Notes: a model not told the origin generated them from the letters alone. Positions 24,777 through 33,129 are shown, counted from the stretch's first letter. The stretch: 64,000 nt of DNA from Microbacterium sp. (GCF_031180975.1 NZ_JAPSLI010000011.1:1-64000), one strand, 5' to 3'. Program-made: numbers and translations.

Positions 24777-25931
24777 TTACTTCGCTCCGTCCGCGTAGGC
24801 GCCCACCAGGCGCACCGCTCCGCCGTCGACGCCCTTGGCGCCCTCTTCGAACTCCCCGGCCGGCCGCGCGCCGGTGCGCACCGTGCCGACCTGCCAGGCC
24901 GGGATGCCCTGGGCCTGGATCGCCGCGCTCACGGCATCCTTCCGCTGCTCCGCCACCACCACGAGGAAGCCGATGCCCAGGTTCCAGGTGCCCTCGGTGT
25001 CGGTCAGGGGGGTGCCGGCGATGTCGGCCAGCACCCGGAAGACAGGGCTGGGCGACCAGGTCGAGCGGTCCACCTCGGCCCAGCTGCCCTGCGGCAGCAC
25101 GCGGGCGAGGTTGGCGGCGATGCCGCCGCCGGTGACATGGCTCAGCGAGTGGATGCCGTGGTCGAGCGGGGTCCCTGCACCCGGCTGGGTCCCCGAGCCC
25201 GTCGAAGGGCCCAGCAGCTCAAGCAGCGGCCCGGTGTACAGCCGGGTCGGCTCCAGCAGCGCCTCGCCCCAGGTGGTGCCGAAGTCGGCGGCCTGGTCGG
25301 CGTACGCGATGCCGGCGCCGGTGATGATGTGTCGCACGAGCGAGTAGCCGTTGGAGTGCAGGCCGCTGGAGGCCAGCGCGATGACAGCGTCGCCGTCCTG
25401 CACGCGGTCGGCGCCGAGCACGGCATCCGCTTCCACGACGCCGGTGGCGGCGCCGGCGACGTCGTAGTCGCGCGGGCCGAGCAGGCCGGGGTGCTCCGCG
25501 GTCTCGCCGCCGACGAGGGCGGTGCCGGTGGCGGCGCAGGCGTCGGCGATACCACGGACGATGTCGGCGATGCGCTCCGGGACGACCTTGCCGCACGCGA
25601 TGTAGTCGGTCATGAAGAGCGGCTTCGCCCCCACCACGACGATGTCGTCGACGACCATGCCGACCAGGTCCTGCCCGATCGTGTCGTGCTTGTCGATGGC
25701 CTGCGCGATCGCCACCTTCGTCCCGACGCCGTCGGTGCTGCTGGCCAGCAGCGGACGGCGGTAGCCCAGCAGCGCGCTGGCGTCGAACAGCCCGGCGAAT
25801 CCGCCGACACCGCCCAGCACCTCGGGTCCGTGCGTCGCGCGCACGGAATTCTTCATCAGTTCGACGGCGAGGTCGCCGGCAGCGGTGTCGACACCTGCTG
25901 CGGCATAGGGATTGGTGGGGGAATCGGCCAC
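24777..25931 (-). CDS. purM: Phosphoribosylformylglycinamidine cyclo-ligase (AIR synthetase)
   Basis: A 384-residue ATP-dependent enzyme of purine synthesis, forming AIR. Signatures are YRRPLLASSTDGVGTK, GMVVDDIVVVGAKPLFMTDYIACG, LVGGETAEHPG and SLSHVTGGGIAANLARVLP. Start GTG 25931 is fixed by a TACGCT box six bases upstream. Between the substrate-domain helix ending PLLELLG and HGIHSLSHVTGGG there is an insert PSTGSGTQPGAGTPLD encoded by a dispersed repeat (25187-25212), so the enzyme carries a small in-frame repeat insertion, presumably in a surface loop. It is co-transcribed with purF. Confidence 0.96.
   Translation of the reverse strand: MADSPTNPYAAAGVDTAAGDLAVELMKNSVRATHGPEVLGGVGGFAGLFDASALLGYRRPLLASSTDGVGTKVAIAQAIDKHDTIGQDLVGMVVDDIVVVGAKPLFMTDYIACGKVVPERIADIVRGIADACAATGTALVGGETAEHPGLLGPRDYDVAGAATGVVEADAVLGADRVQDGDAVIALASSGLHSNGYSLVRHIITGAGIAYADQAADFGTTWGEALLEPTRLYTGPLLELLGPSTGSGTQPGAGTPLDHGIHSLSHVTGGGIAANLARVLPQGSWAEVDRSTWSPSPVFRVLADIAGTPLTDTEGTWNLGIGFLVVVAEQRKDAVSAAIQAQGIPAWQVGTVRTGARPAGEFEEGAKGVDGGAVRLVGAYADGAK
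25187..25212. repeat. Dispersed repeat inside purM (inverted copy 2)
   Basis: GGGTCCCCGAGCCCGTCGAA and following bases are the complement of the 23247 repeat. It is read in frame as GPSTGSGT within purM. Confidence 0.7.
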
Positions 25932-25937
25932 CAGACA

Positions 25938-25943
25938 AGCGTA
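25938..25943 (-). promoter_or_regulatory. -10 box of leaderless promoter for purM-purF
   Basis: TACGCT on the minus strand, six bases before the GTG at 25931. Confidence 0.55.
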
Positions 25944-26039
25944 CCGGCCCGGCACAGACGAGGGGGACCCGCGAGCGGGGAGGGGGACGGCTCCTCCGCT
26001 CGCCGGGTCTCCCCCGGATCTGTGCGCGCTCGCGGCGGT

Positions 26040-26618
26040 TCAGCCCTGCTGTCGCAGGTGGTCGCGCGCGTCGGTCGCGCTGTCGGTGACGGTCTGCGCG
26101 GCATCCGTCGCGTCGCCGCGGACGTGCTCGGCCGCCTCGGTGGCACGGTCCTTCACCGCGGTCGCCGCCGCCTGGGCGGGCTCCTTGAGGTCTTCGCCGA
26201 CGTCGCGCGCGACCTGCGCCGCCTCGTCGACGAGCGGCTGCGCCTTCTCCTTGACGTCCTCGGCGAGCCGCTTCTCCTTCTCGGATGCCGGGATGAGGGA
26301 GGCCGCGATGAGGCCGAGGCCGAACGCGACCAGCCCGACCGCCAGCGGGTTGCCCTCCGCCTTGGCGACGGCGCGATGCCCGGTGCCGCTGATGCCGGAT
26401 GCCACATCGGAGCCGGCGTCGTGCAACTTCTCGCCGGCGTCCTCCGCGGCGCCCATCACCCGGTCGAGGAGGGAACGGAACGCCCCCTTGACCTTGTCGG
26501 TCTGCCGCTGCACGATCTTGGACGGCGTGACCTTGTCGGCGAGAGCGTCGACGTCGCGGCCGAACTCGCGCCGTGTGACCTCGATGTCCGCCCGGATGGC
26601 GTCAGGTGAATTGCTCAT
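26040..26618 (-). CDS. DUF3618 family protein
   Basis: A 192-residue protein with the DUF3618 N-terminus (SPDAIRADIEVTRREFGRDVDALADKVTP), a single hydrophobic segment around residues 92-112 (PLAVGLVAFGLGLIAASLIP), and a long Ala-rich amphipathic C-terminal helix resembling LEA/apolipoprotein-like repeats. It is last in a three-gene operon and overlaps the holin-X gene by 4 bases. In actinobacteria these proteins form a conserved trio of unknown envelope function. Confidence 0.85.
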   Translation of the reverse strand: MSNSPDAIRADIEVTRREFGRDVDALADKVTPSKIVQRQTDKVKGAFRSLLDRVMGAAEDAGEKLHDAGSDVASGISGTGHRAVAKAEGNPLAVGLVAFGLGLIAASLIPASEKEKRLAEDVKEKAQPLVDEAAQVARDVGEDLKEPAQAAATAVKDRATEAAEHVRGDATDAAQTVTDSATDARDHLRQQG

Positions 26619-27106
26619 CGGTTCTCCTCATTTCTCTTCACCGCGTCGGGAATGCGCTTGAGCGACTCCACCGTCTGGGGCGCACCTTCGACGCTCTCGA
26701 ACTGCTTGCGTCCGGTCAGGAACAGGACGAGGGCCGCCACACCCCAGATGACCGCCACGATGACGGCCGACCAGCCGAGGTCCATCACGTGGCCCAGCGC
26801 CCACCACAGGGCGAGCGACAGGAAGAAGATGGACATCATCGCCGCGTACGCCGCGCCGCCGACCATGCCGGCCCCGCGGCCCGCGCGCACCGCGGACTCC
26901 TTCACCTCGGCCTTCGCCAGCTCTAGTTCCTGGCGCATCAGGGTGGACAGGTCGCCGGCCACCTCGCTGAGCAGGTCGCCGAGCGACGTGGATTCCGCCT
27001 TCTGCTCCGACGGCGTGGGATGCGACGCCGGAGCCGCCTGCGGCGGGGTCGGCGGCGCCTGCGGCGGGGTCGGCGGCGGTGTCGGGAATGCTGCCGGGTC
27101 CGTCAT
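26615..27106 (-). CDS. Phage holin family / holin-X type membrane protein
   Basis: A 163-residue protein: a Pro-rich N-terminal tail (residues 1-35), then SLGDLLSEVAGDLSTLMRQELELAKAEVKE, which is the amphipathic start of the actinobacterial holin-X (YqjE-like) family, and two membrane helices. The family name is historical; most members are not phage lysis proteins. Start ATG at 27106 overlaps the upstream gene by 4 bases, and its own stop overlaps the DUF3618 gene. Confidence 0.85.
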   Translation of the reverse strand: MTDPAAFPTPPPTPPQAPPTPPQAAPASHPTPSEQKAESTSLGDLLSEVAGDLSTLMRQELELAKAEVKESAVRAGRGAGMVGGAAYAAMMSIFFLSLALWWALGHVMDLGWSAVIVAVIWGVAALVLFLTGRKQFESVEGAPQTVESLKRIPDAVKRNEENR

Positions 27107-28053
27107 GGTCGCTCCTCCCCCGGCCGGTGCTGGTGGGCGCTGTCCGTCTCGTCGAACACCGGGGTGTCGTCCGGCCGCGGCGGCACACCCGCCGCCGAGA
27201 TGTCGCCCTGGATGCCGTCGGGCGCCGGCGGGGCGCCGGCGGGCGGGCCGGGGAAGTTGGACGTGGCGGTCTCGGGGAAATCGGTCGCGCCGGACTCGTA
27301 CACGTCCGGCGGGGTCACCGGGCCTCCGGGAGCGGACATGATGCCCGACGGCGGCGGGGTGGCCGGCGTTCCGGACACCGGCGAGACCGTCGGCACGGTG
27401 GGCGTCGTGTCGGGGGTGGACGGCGCGGAGGCCGTGGTCGGCGGCGGCGGGGTGTAGCCGGATGCCGTCGTCGAGCCGCCCGGCGTACCCGCCGTTCCGG
27501 TGCCCGCGGTGGCCGCGGAGCCGCTGTGCTCGGCGGCGCCCTCGGTCAGCGCCCTGGCGAGGCGTCCCACCGCGAGTCCGGCGATCGCGGCCACGGCGAT
27601 GAACGTGCCAGGCTTGCGGCGCGCGTACGACTTCACCTCGCGCAGCAGGCCCTCGGGGTCGCGCTGACCGAGCCAACCGGCGATCGCGTCGACCTTCTCC
27701 GACGCCTGGCGCACCAGGTCGGTGGCCACTCCGCCGCCCTGGGCGTTGGCCGCCATCGAGCCGAGTTCGTCACCGACCGACCGCAAGCCGTCGGCGACTC
27801 GCTGCTGCTGGGTGCTCGCCTGGTCACGCAGCTCCGTGCGGGTCTGCGCGTAAAGATCCTTGATCTGGGCCTTCGCCTCGTGGGCGACCGCTGCCGCCTC
27901 CGTCTTCGCCGTCTCGGCGACGTGGCCCGCCTCGTTCATGGCGGTGTCCTTCACCTGCGTCGCTTCCTGCTTAGCCGTCTCGACGGTGCCCGACGACTCG
28001 TGCGGCCCGCCGCTCGTCACGCCGGCCGTCCCTTCTCCGTACGTACCTGACAT
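27103..28053 (-). CDS. Coiled-coil, membrane-anchored envelope protein of unknown function
   Basis: A 316-residue protein. Residues about 15-125 form a long Ala/Glu/Lys/Gln-rich helix (ETAKQEATQVKDTAMNEAG and onward), followed by one hydrophobic segment near residues 155-172 (FIAVAAIAGLAVGRLARAL) and a 130-residue Pro/Thr/Ser/Gly-rich disordered tail. I do not recognise a named family for the whole protein; similar first genes precede holin-X and DUF3618 in related actinobacteria. Of the two adjacent ATGs, the second (28053) has better spacing from GAGAGGA. First gene of the trio. Confidence 0.7.
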   Translation of the reverse strand: MSGTYGEGTAGVTSGGPHESSGTVETAKQEATQVKDTAMNEAGHVAETAKTEAAAVAHEAKAQIKDLYAQTRTELRDQASTQQQRVADGLRSVGDELGSMAANAQGGGVATDLVRQASEKVDAIAGWLGQRDPEGLLREVKSYARRKPGTFIAVAAIAGLAVGRLARALTEGAAEHSGSAATAGTGTAGTPGGSTTASGYTPPPPTTASAPSTPDTTPTVPTVSPVSGTPATPPPSGIMSAPGGPVTPPDVYESGATDFPETATSNFPGPPAGAPPAPDGIQGDISAAGVPPRPDDTPVFDETDSAHQHRPGEERP

Positions 28054-28363
28054 AGCCATTCCTCTCGACGCGAGACCGGCGGGCACCGGCCTCGGGTTAC
28101 CGGTCTAATGGCTGCGGTCCGGTTCACCACGAGGGTTGACCGTCGGGCATCGGGGGGTTAACGTGACGCGCCCGAATCGCGCCGAACCGCCCGGCCTGAT
28201 ACAGTTGATGGTTGCGCAACGTTTCGCCGCTTCTCACCGGCGCAGCGCGACACCTCGGCCGGACACCGCGTGTCCCGGACGACTTCGCACAGACGCGAGT
28301 CCATCCGCCTCGGCCATCACGACTCGGCGGCAGCATGCCGCCCGCACAGCAAGAGCAAGAACC
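28054..28363. other. 310-bp intergenic region with a candidate promoter
   Basis: Between divergent genes. On the plus strand TTGACC (28136-28141), 17 bases, TAACGT (28159-28164) forms a plausible promoter about 200 bases upstream of the small gene at 28364. I see no other gene, repeat or strong hairpin here. Confidence 0.4.
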
Positions 28364-28687
28364 ATGACCATCACCGTTTCCCCGGTGCGCGCACAGGCGC
28401 GCGCCCTGATCGCCTCCCCGGCGGCATCCGCAGAACCCGCCGCCGAACTCGCCTGGAAGCAGGCCGACCATGACGTGTTCGTCGCCACCACCGGCGAGGG
28501 CGAGTACGCCGGCTTCGTCGCGGTCGACACCACCCAGCACATCGCGCACGACCGGCACAGCCGGCGCATCGGCAGCTACCCGACCCTGGCGGCCGCCCGC
28601 GAGGCGCTCGCCGACGCCACACGGCCGCCGTCGCGCGGCCGTCGCGTCCGTCGATCGCGCCTGAGAATCCTGACGCGATCGAACTGA
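28364..28687 (+). CDS. Small hypothetical protein
   Basis: A 107-residue protein I cannot assign. It has an Ala-rich N-terminus, a compact central segment (LAWKQADHDVFVATTGEGEYAGFV, IGSYPTLAAAREALAD) with the look of a small beta-beta-alpha fold, and a very basic Arg-rich tail (SRGRRVRRSRLR). Longer upstream frames are open but lack a sensible start; ATG 28364 gives a typical N-terminus. The Shine-Dalgarno is weak. It precedes another unknown gene by 48 bases. Confidence 0.55.
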   Translation: MTITVSPVRAQARALIASPAASAEPAAELAWKQADHDVFVATTGEGEYAGFVAVDTTQHIAHDRHSRRIGSYPTLAAAREALADATRPPSRGRRVRRSRLRILTRSN

Positions 28688-28723
28688 CAGCGCAACGGGG
28701 ATGACCCCGCGACCGCGGATCCA

Positions 28724-28729
28724 TACGAT
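28724..28729 (+). promoter_or_regulatory. -10 box of leaderless promoter for the gene at 28736
   Basis: TACGAT, six bases before the ATG. Confidence 0.5.
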
Positions 28730-28735
28730 GGGGCC

Positions 28736-29335
28736 ATGGTCGACAAGCCGCAGTGGCTGATCCGCGAAGACGCCAGCACACCGGTGCTCGTCGCGCTCGC
28801 GTTGCGTCAGCTGCTCGGCATCCGCGCTCCGGAGGATCTGCCCAGCCTGCGCGGCCTCGAGACCCGATCGCCGGATGCCGCCGACGTGAGCGACGCGTTG
28901 GAGCGGCAGTGGCGGGAGTACTGGGACATGACCGTCGAGCCGCGGGCGCACCGATCGGAGGTTCCGCTCGAGCTGGTCGACGGCTTCGACACCCTTGTCG
29001 CGCTGCCGGCCACCGGCGCGGAGGAACTGCGTGACGCGTTCATTCCGCACGCGGCGACCGCCATCCGGTTCGCGGAACAGGCGCACAAACGCTACCTCGA
29101 CTCGGTGAGCTCGTCGGGCGACGCATACCGCGCGTACGCGAGCGCCATCGCCGAGTTCGAGCGGGAGGTGGGGCGACGCGCGCACTCGTTCGAGTTGAAC
29201 GTGCAGGTGCTGCCCTTCACGCAGCGCGGCATCTGGTGGATCGGCTCGCTGACCGTCGCGGTGACCGACGGACTGCGACGCGACGTGGTCGCGTTCGACG
29301 CGGCGGTGAAACCGGTGATCTCCGAACTGGCCTGA
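28736..29335 (+). CDS. Conserved hypothetical protein
   Basis: A 199-residue soluble protein with no signal peptide or membrane helix. The C-terminal part has a tidy alternation (FELNVQVLPFTQRGIWWIGSLTVAVTDGLRRD) suggesting beta strands. I do not recognise a named family. Leaderless start at 28736 with TACGAT six bases upstream. Convergent with a small membrane protein gene. Confidence 0.65.
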   Translation: MVDKPQWLIREDASTPVLVALALRQLLGIRAPEDLPSLRGLETRSPDAADVSDALERQWREYWDMTVEPRAHRSEVPLELVDGFDTLVALPATGAEELRDAFIPHAATAIRFAEQAHKRYLDSVSSSGDAYRAYASAIAEFEREVGRRAHSFELNVQVLPFTQRGIWWIGSLTVAVTDGLRRDVVAFDAAVKPVISELA

Positions 29336-29378
29336 GCGCGGTCAGCCCTCGGCGCTGTCGGTGCTCAGGCCTCGGCGC

Positions 29379-29696
29379 TCAGGCCTCGGTGTCGGTGACG
29401 TGCTCGTGCCGCACACGCACGGTGCGCGCCTTCCGGCGCGCCACGCGCTCGAGGATGAGCGCGACGACGCCGCCGAGCGCGATCCCGGCCGGCACCGTCC
29501 ACAGCAGCGCGAACCCGAACACCTGCGCCGGCGGGTAGACGACGTCCAGCGCCTGCGACGGCTCGTAGCTGCCGACGGCGGTGAGGATGCCGGCGACGAT
29601 GACTCCGAGCACCACGCCCAGCCCCATGAACACGCCGAACCGCGGCACCGGTCGGATGGTCGCCTCGACGGTCTCGGTGGATGCTGTACGGGCCAT
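29379..29696 (-). CDS. Small two-helix membrane protein
   Basis: A 105-residue protein with two membrane helices (about residues 20-42, FGVFMGLGVVLGVIVAGILT, and 58-82, VFGFALLWTVPAGIALGGVV) and charged termini. Such proteins are common near purine genes in actinobacteria but have no known role. The start ATG 29696 has GACAAT six bases upstream, so it is probably leaderless. Confidence 0.7.
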   Translation of the reverse strand: MARTASTETVEATIRPVPRFGVFMGLGVVLGVIVAGILTAVGSYEPSQALDVVYPPAQVFGFALLWTVPAGIALGGVVALILERVARRKARTVRVRHEHVTDTEA

Positions 29697-29743
29697 GCCT
29701 CCATTGTCCCACGCGCCTGTGAAAGGCGGGCGGGGGTGCGGGC

Positions 29744-29818
29744 CCTGCGCGCAGCGGTCAGTGGGTGCGCGCCGTGCGCACAGCGGTCAGTGGGTGCGCG
29801 CCTGCGCGCAGCGGTCAG
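29744..29818. repeat. Tandem 28-29 bp repeat, 2.6 copies
   Basis: Unit CCTGCGCGCAGCGGTCAGTG plus GGTGCGCG at 29744-29771, 29772-29800 and a partial third at 29801-29818. It overlaps the stop of the SCP2-like gene. Confidence 0.7.
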
Positions 29819-30171
29819 GGGCGCAGCGGCAGCAGGTCCGACAGGTCGGCACGTGTGCCGGAGGCCAGGATGCGGCCGGCGGCGACGGCATCCGCCCACT
29901 GCTCGGCACCGGTGGCGACGGCGACCCAGGTGGCGGCATCCATCTCCACCACGTTGGGCGGGGTGCCGCGGGTGTGCCGCGGCCCCTGCACCACCTGCAC
30001 CGCGCCGAACGGCGGGACGCGCACCTCGACGCTGTTGCCCGGCGCCTTCTCGTCCAGCAGCTGCAGCAGGTAGCGCACCGCCGTCGCCGTGACCGGCCGG
30101 GGCGCGTCACCGGACGCGAGCGCGGACAGCGCGGCGCGGCCGTCGGCGATGTCGATCCTGCGAGCGGGCAT
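29815..30171 (-). CDS. Sterol carrier (SCP2-like) family protein
   Basis: A 118-residue small soluble protein of the actinobacterial sterol-carrier-like family: [62 protein letters not shown], then [35 protein letters not shown]. These are often encoded close to purF/purD; a lipid-binding role is inferred only from the fold. Start ATG 30171, with TAGCCT six bases upstream (leaderless). Confidence 0.82.
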   Translation of the reverse strand: MPARRIDIADGRAALSALASGDAPRPVTATAVRYLLQLLDEKAPGNSVEVRVPPFGAVQVVQGPRHTRGTPPNVVEMDAATWVAVATGAEQWADAVAAGRILASGTRADLSDLLPLRP

Positions 30172-30177
30172 GGCTCC

Positions 30178-30183
30178 AGGCTA
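30178..30183 (-). promoter_or_regulatory. -10 box of leaderless promoter for the SCP2-like gene
   Basis: TAGCCT on the minus strand, six bases before the ATG at 30171. Confidence 0.5.
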
Positions 30184-30208
30184 CGACCAGCGCTTAGGCT
30201 CGGCAGGG

Positions 30209-30889
30209 ATGAGCCATCCTGCAGAGACCCTGCGCGGTGCGCGCGCCGAGCTGATCGCCGCGACCGGACGCGCGTCCGACCTGCCTTCGCGGTTCGCGCC
30301 GGTCGTCGGGGCGTCCCGTCCTGCCGCCGTGCTGATGCTGTTCGGGCGGCTGGACAGCATCCCCGCCGGGTCGGACGAGTCGACGGTGGCCGCGGATCTC
30401 GACGTGCTGCTGCAGCGGCGCTCGGCGACGCTGTCGTCGCATGCCGGGCAGGTGTCGTTCCCGGGCGGGAGGCGCGATGCGCACGATGCGGACGCCGTCG
30501 CGACCGCTCTGCGCGAGGCGGAGGAGGAGACCGGGCTGGATCCATCAGGGGTGGAGGTGCTCGGCACGCTGCCGGATCTGCCGGTGATGCCCAGCCGGTA
30601 CATCGTCACGCCGGTGCTGGCGTGGTGGCGGTCGCCGTCGCGCGTCGCGGCGGTTGACCACGCCGAGACGGTCGACGTCTTCCGAGTGCCGGTGGCGCAG
30701 CTGCTCGACCCGCAGACCCGGTTCACGTCGACCGTGCGGCGGGTCGGGCGCACGTTCCGCGGTCCCGCGTTCGACGTCGACGGCACGATCGTGTGGGGGT
30801 TCACGGCCATGCTGCTGGACGGACTGTTCGACGCCGCCGGGTGGACGATCCCGTGGGACCGGTCTGTGGAGCGCCCGATCGAGCCGTGA
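30209..30889 (+). CDS. NUDIX hydrolase, coenzyme A pyrophosphatase-like
   Basis: A 226-residue hydrolase. The NUDIX box G-x5-E-x7-REUxEExGU is seen as GGRRDAHDADAVATALREAEEETGL (its first Glu position is occupied by Asp), preceded by SSHAGQVSFPGGR, the signature of the CoA-diphosphatase subfamily (NudL-like). Expected substrates are CoA derivatives; not proven. Start ATG at 30209, eight bases after TAGGCT. Divergent from the SCP2-like gene and followed by an 86-bp element. Confidence 0.88.
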   Translation: MSHPAETLRGARAELIAATGRASDLPSRFAPVVGASRPAAVLMLFGRLDSIPAGSDESTVAADLDVLLQRRSATLSSHAGQVSFPGGRRDAHDADAVATALREAEEETGLDPSGVEVLGTLPDLPVMPSRYIVTPVLAWWRSPSRVAAVDHAETVDVFRVPVAQLLDPQTRFTSTVRRVGRTFRGPAFDVDGTIVWGFTAMLLDGLFDAAGWTIPWDRSVERPIEP

Positions 30890-30919
30890 CCGCAGGCACG
30901 GTGTTCACGCAGGCCCGGT

Positions 30920-31005
30920 GTTCACAACTCAGGAAGAACAGGCTGCCGGCAGGCCGTTCTGGCCGGTTTCGCGTCGAATCGCCACGTCAATCCTGAGTTA
31001 TGAAC
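30920..31005 (+). repeat. 86-bp terminal-inverted-repeat element, copy 2
   Basis: Begins GTTCACAACTCAGGAAGAAC and ends ATCCTGAGTTATGAAC. Located between the NUDIX gene and purD, ending 27 bases before the purD -10 box. Confidence 0.85.
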
Positions 31006-31032
31006 GCCGGTAACGTGCGTCGAGGCCGCCGG

Positions 31033-31038
31033 TAGGCT
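31033..31038 (+). promoter_or_regulatory. -10 box of leaderless promoter for purD
   Basis: TAGGCT, six bases before the ATG at 31045. Confidence 0.55.
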
Positions 31039-31044
31039 GGCGGC

Positions 31045-32322
31045 ATGAAGATCCTTGTCCTCGGCTCCGGCGCGCGCGAGCACGCGATCATCCTGTCCCT
31101 ACGGTCCGAGGCCGCCGATCACGAGGTCTTCGCCGCCCCTGGCAACGCCGGCATCGCGCAGGACGCCACCTTGGTCGACCTCGACCCGCTGGACGGCGCC
31201 GCCGTCGCGGCGTTCGCCAACGAGCATGCGGTCGACCTCGTGGTGATCGGCCCCGAGGCGCCGCTCGTCGCCGGCGTGGCCGACGTGCTGCGCGGGCGCG
31301 GCATCCCGGTCTTCGGGCCTGGCAGGGCCGCCGCTCAGCTGGAGGGCTCGAAGGCGTTCGCGAAGCGGATCATGGAGGCGGCCGGCGTGCCCACCGGGCG
31401 CGCCGTGCGCGCGGCATCCGTCGCCGAGGTCGAAGCCGCCTTCGACCAGCTCGGCTCCCCCCACGTCGTGAAGGCCGACGGGCTCGCCGCCGGTAAGGGC
31501 GTGATCGTGACCGCCGACCGCGCCGAGGCGTTGGCGCACGCCGAGCAGTACCTGCCCAGCGGTCCGGTGCTGGTGGAGGAGTTCCTGTCCGGCCCCGAGG
31601 TGTCGCTGTTCTTCCTCAGTGACGGCGACACTGTGCGCGCGCTCAGCCCGGCCCAGGACTTCAAGCGCGCGCTCGACGGCGACGGCGGGCCCAACACCGG
31701 GGGCATGGGCGCCTACTCGCCATTGCCCTGGCTGTCGGAGCAGTTCGGCAGCGAGCAGGAGTTCGTCGACCTGGTGACCGAGCAGATCGCCCTGCCGGTG
31801 GTGCGCGAGCTCGACGCCGAGGGCACCCCGTTCATCGGGCTGCTGTACGCCGGGCTCATCCTCACCCCGGCCGGCGTGCGAGTCATCGAGTTCAACGCGC
31901 GCTTCGGCGACCCGGAGACCCAGGTCGTGCTGCCGCGACTGCGCACTCCGCTGTCCGAGCTCCTGCTCGCGGCGGCATCCGGCACGCTCGAGGCGCAGCC
32001 GCAGCCGGAATTCTCCGATGACGTCGCGATCACAGTGGTGCTCGCGAGCGAGGGCTACCCAGAGGCGCCGCAGACCGGTCGGCTCATCGAAGGACTGGAC
32101 GAGGCAGCCGCGGTCGAGGGCGTGCGCATCGTGCACGCCGCGACGGGCGCCCCCGATGCCCCGGGGGGCTCGCTCGTCGCGACCGGCGGGCGCGTGCTGA
32201 ACGTCGTCGCCACCGGCACCGACTTCGCGGATGCGCGGGCTCGCGCGTACGAGGCGATCGGCCGGATCCGCCTCGACGGCGCGCACTACCGGCACGACAT
32301 CGCCGCGCGCGTCGCCCGGTAG
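31045..32322 (+). CDS. purD: Phosphoribosylamine-glycine ligase (GAR synthetase)
   Basis: A 425-residue ATP-grasp enzyme joining glycine to phosphoribosylamine in purine synthesis. Motifs: MKILVLGSGAREHAI at the N-terminus, PHVVKADGLAAGKGV in the ATP-grasp domain, PNTGGMGAYSPLP, and FNARFGDPETQ (metal and ATP ligands). Length is standard for PurD. The start is six bases after TAGGCT, so the mRNA is probably leaderless. Monocistronic, followed by an inverted-repeat element at a convergent junction. Confidence 0.97.
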   Translation: MKILVLGSGAREHAIILSLRSEAADHEVFAAPGNAGIAQDATLVDLDPLDGAAVAAFANEHAVDLVVIGPEAPLVAGVADVLRGRGIPVFGPGRAAAQLEGSKAFAKRIMEAAGVPTGRAVRAASVAEVEAAFDQLGSPHVVKADGLAAGKGVIVTADRAEALAHAEQYLPSGPVLVEEFLSGPEVSLFFLSDGDTVRALSPAQDFKRALDGDGGPNTGGMGAYSPLPWLSEQFGSEQEFVDLVTEQIALPVVRELDAEGTPFIGLLYAGLILTPAGVRVIEFNARFGDPETQVVLPRLRTPLSELLLAAASGTLEAQPQPEFSDDVAITVVLASEGYPEAPQTGRLIEGLDEAAAVEGVRIVHAATGAPDAPGGSLVATGGRVLNVVATGTDFADARARAYEAIGRIRLDGAHYRHDIAARVAR

Positions 32323-32364
32323 GGGCCCCTCGGGCGCTCCGCCGCGTCGACGGCGCACCTCAGT

Positions 32365-32440
32365 CACATGTCTGCGCCATCCTCCGGCATCCGCTGCATC
32401 GATCGATGGCGCGGATGCCGGAAACTGGCGCGCACATGTG
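32365..32440. repeat. 76-bp inverted-repeat element, copy A
   Basis: Ends are CACATGT and its complement; inner arms CCGGCATCCGC and GCGGATGCCGG flank a loop with ATCGATCGATGG. The same 76-bp element is at 33727-33802. A second right half (GCGCGGATGCCGGAAACTGG) follows at 32441-32466. Lies between convergent purD and the membrane gene. Confidence 0.75.
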
Positions 32441-32504
32441 GCGCGGATGCCGGAAACTGGCGCGCCCAACGGGCGGATCCGCCGGACAACGCATGTGGCG
32501 CGGG

Positions 32505-32942
32505 TCAGCCCCGCCGCACGAAGTACCAGTTGGCGAGCAGCCACACCACGGCGAGCGCGAGGAACGTCGCGACGCTCGCCCAGCGTGCGGCCGGGTCGGT
32601 GTCGGCGACGGCGTGCACGACCAGCTGACCCGCAGTCAGCACGAGGGAGGCGACGCCGACGACGGCCAGGCCCTTCGCCGCGGCGGCGCGGTCTCGCTCG
32701 TCCGCGTACTCCAGCGCGTTGACCCGCTCCAGGTCGCTCGACGAACTGCGCCGGGCGAGCAGCGCGCCGATGCCGCCGCCGACACCGCCGAGCAGCAGCG
32801 CCCAGCCGGGAACCGCAAGGCCGGACACGAAGCACACCACCGCGCCGCCGATGCACAGGCCGACGAGCACCGTGTTGACCGGCGACATCGGCCAGCGCAC
32901 GCGGGTCGCTGCGCCCTCCTCGTTCGGATCATCCGTCGACAT
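32505..32942 (-). CDS. Membrane protein co-transcribed with an Xre regulator
   Basis: A 145-residue protein with four predicted helices (two near residues 20-62, two near 95-140) separated by a charged loop (SSSSDLERVNALEYADERDR). It resembles the DUF2178-type membrane proteins that follow small Xre regulators. Its start at 32942 overlaps the end of the Xre gene by 14 bases. Function unknown. Confidence 0.7.
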   Translation of the reverse strand: MSTDDPNEEGAATRVRWPMSPVNTVLVGLCIGGAVVCFVSGLAVPGWALLLGGVGGGIGALLARRSSSSDLERVNALEYADERDRAAAAKGLAVVGVASLVLTAGQLVVHAVADTDPAARWASVATFLALAVVWLLANWYFVRRG

Positions 32943-33123
32943 CGAAGACCTCCTCCACGGTGGATCCGAAATGGCGCGCCAGGTGCACCGCGAGCGTGAG
33001 CGACGGGTCGTAACGCCCGGTCTCGATCGCGTTGATGGTCTGCCGGGAGACGCCGACGGCCGACGCGAGCGCCTGCTGCGACAGCCCGCGCTCCGTTCTG
33101 AGCTCCTTGACCCGGCTGCGCAC
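32929..33123 (-). CDS. Small Xre-family helix-turn-helix regulator
   Basis: A 64-residue stand-alone Cro/C1-type DNA-binding protein: RVKELRTERGLSQQALASAVGVSRQTINAIETGRYDPSLTLA is a complete five-helix HTH. Start GTG 33123 with TACCGT six bases upstream. TGTAAAGC/GCTTTACA half-sites in the divergent promoter region are the likely operators, so it may control both its own operon and the exporter-like gene at 33233. Confidence 0.9.
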   Translation of the reverse strand: MRSRVKELRTERGLSQQALASAVGVSRQTINAIETGRYDPSLTLAVHLARHFGSTVEEVFDVDG

Positions 33124-33129
33124 GTGTCC

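Noticed and set aside
23041..26000. A hidden transporter between purF and purM
   Set aside because: The two genes are separated by six bases; apparent extra frames are shadows.
22296..26609. A plus-strand open frame of 1437 codons opposite purF, purM and neighbours
   Set aside because: It is antisense to well-recognised genes and results from high GC at third positions, which removes stops on the opposite strand. Its translation has no recognisable domain.
26615..27106. Prophage remnant because of a holin-family protein
   Set aside because: The family is a chromosomal actinobacterial membrane family; no other phage genes are around.
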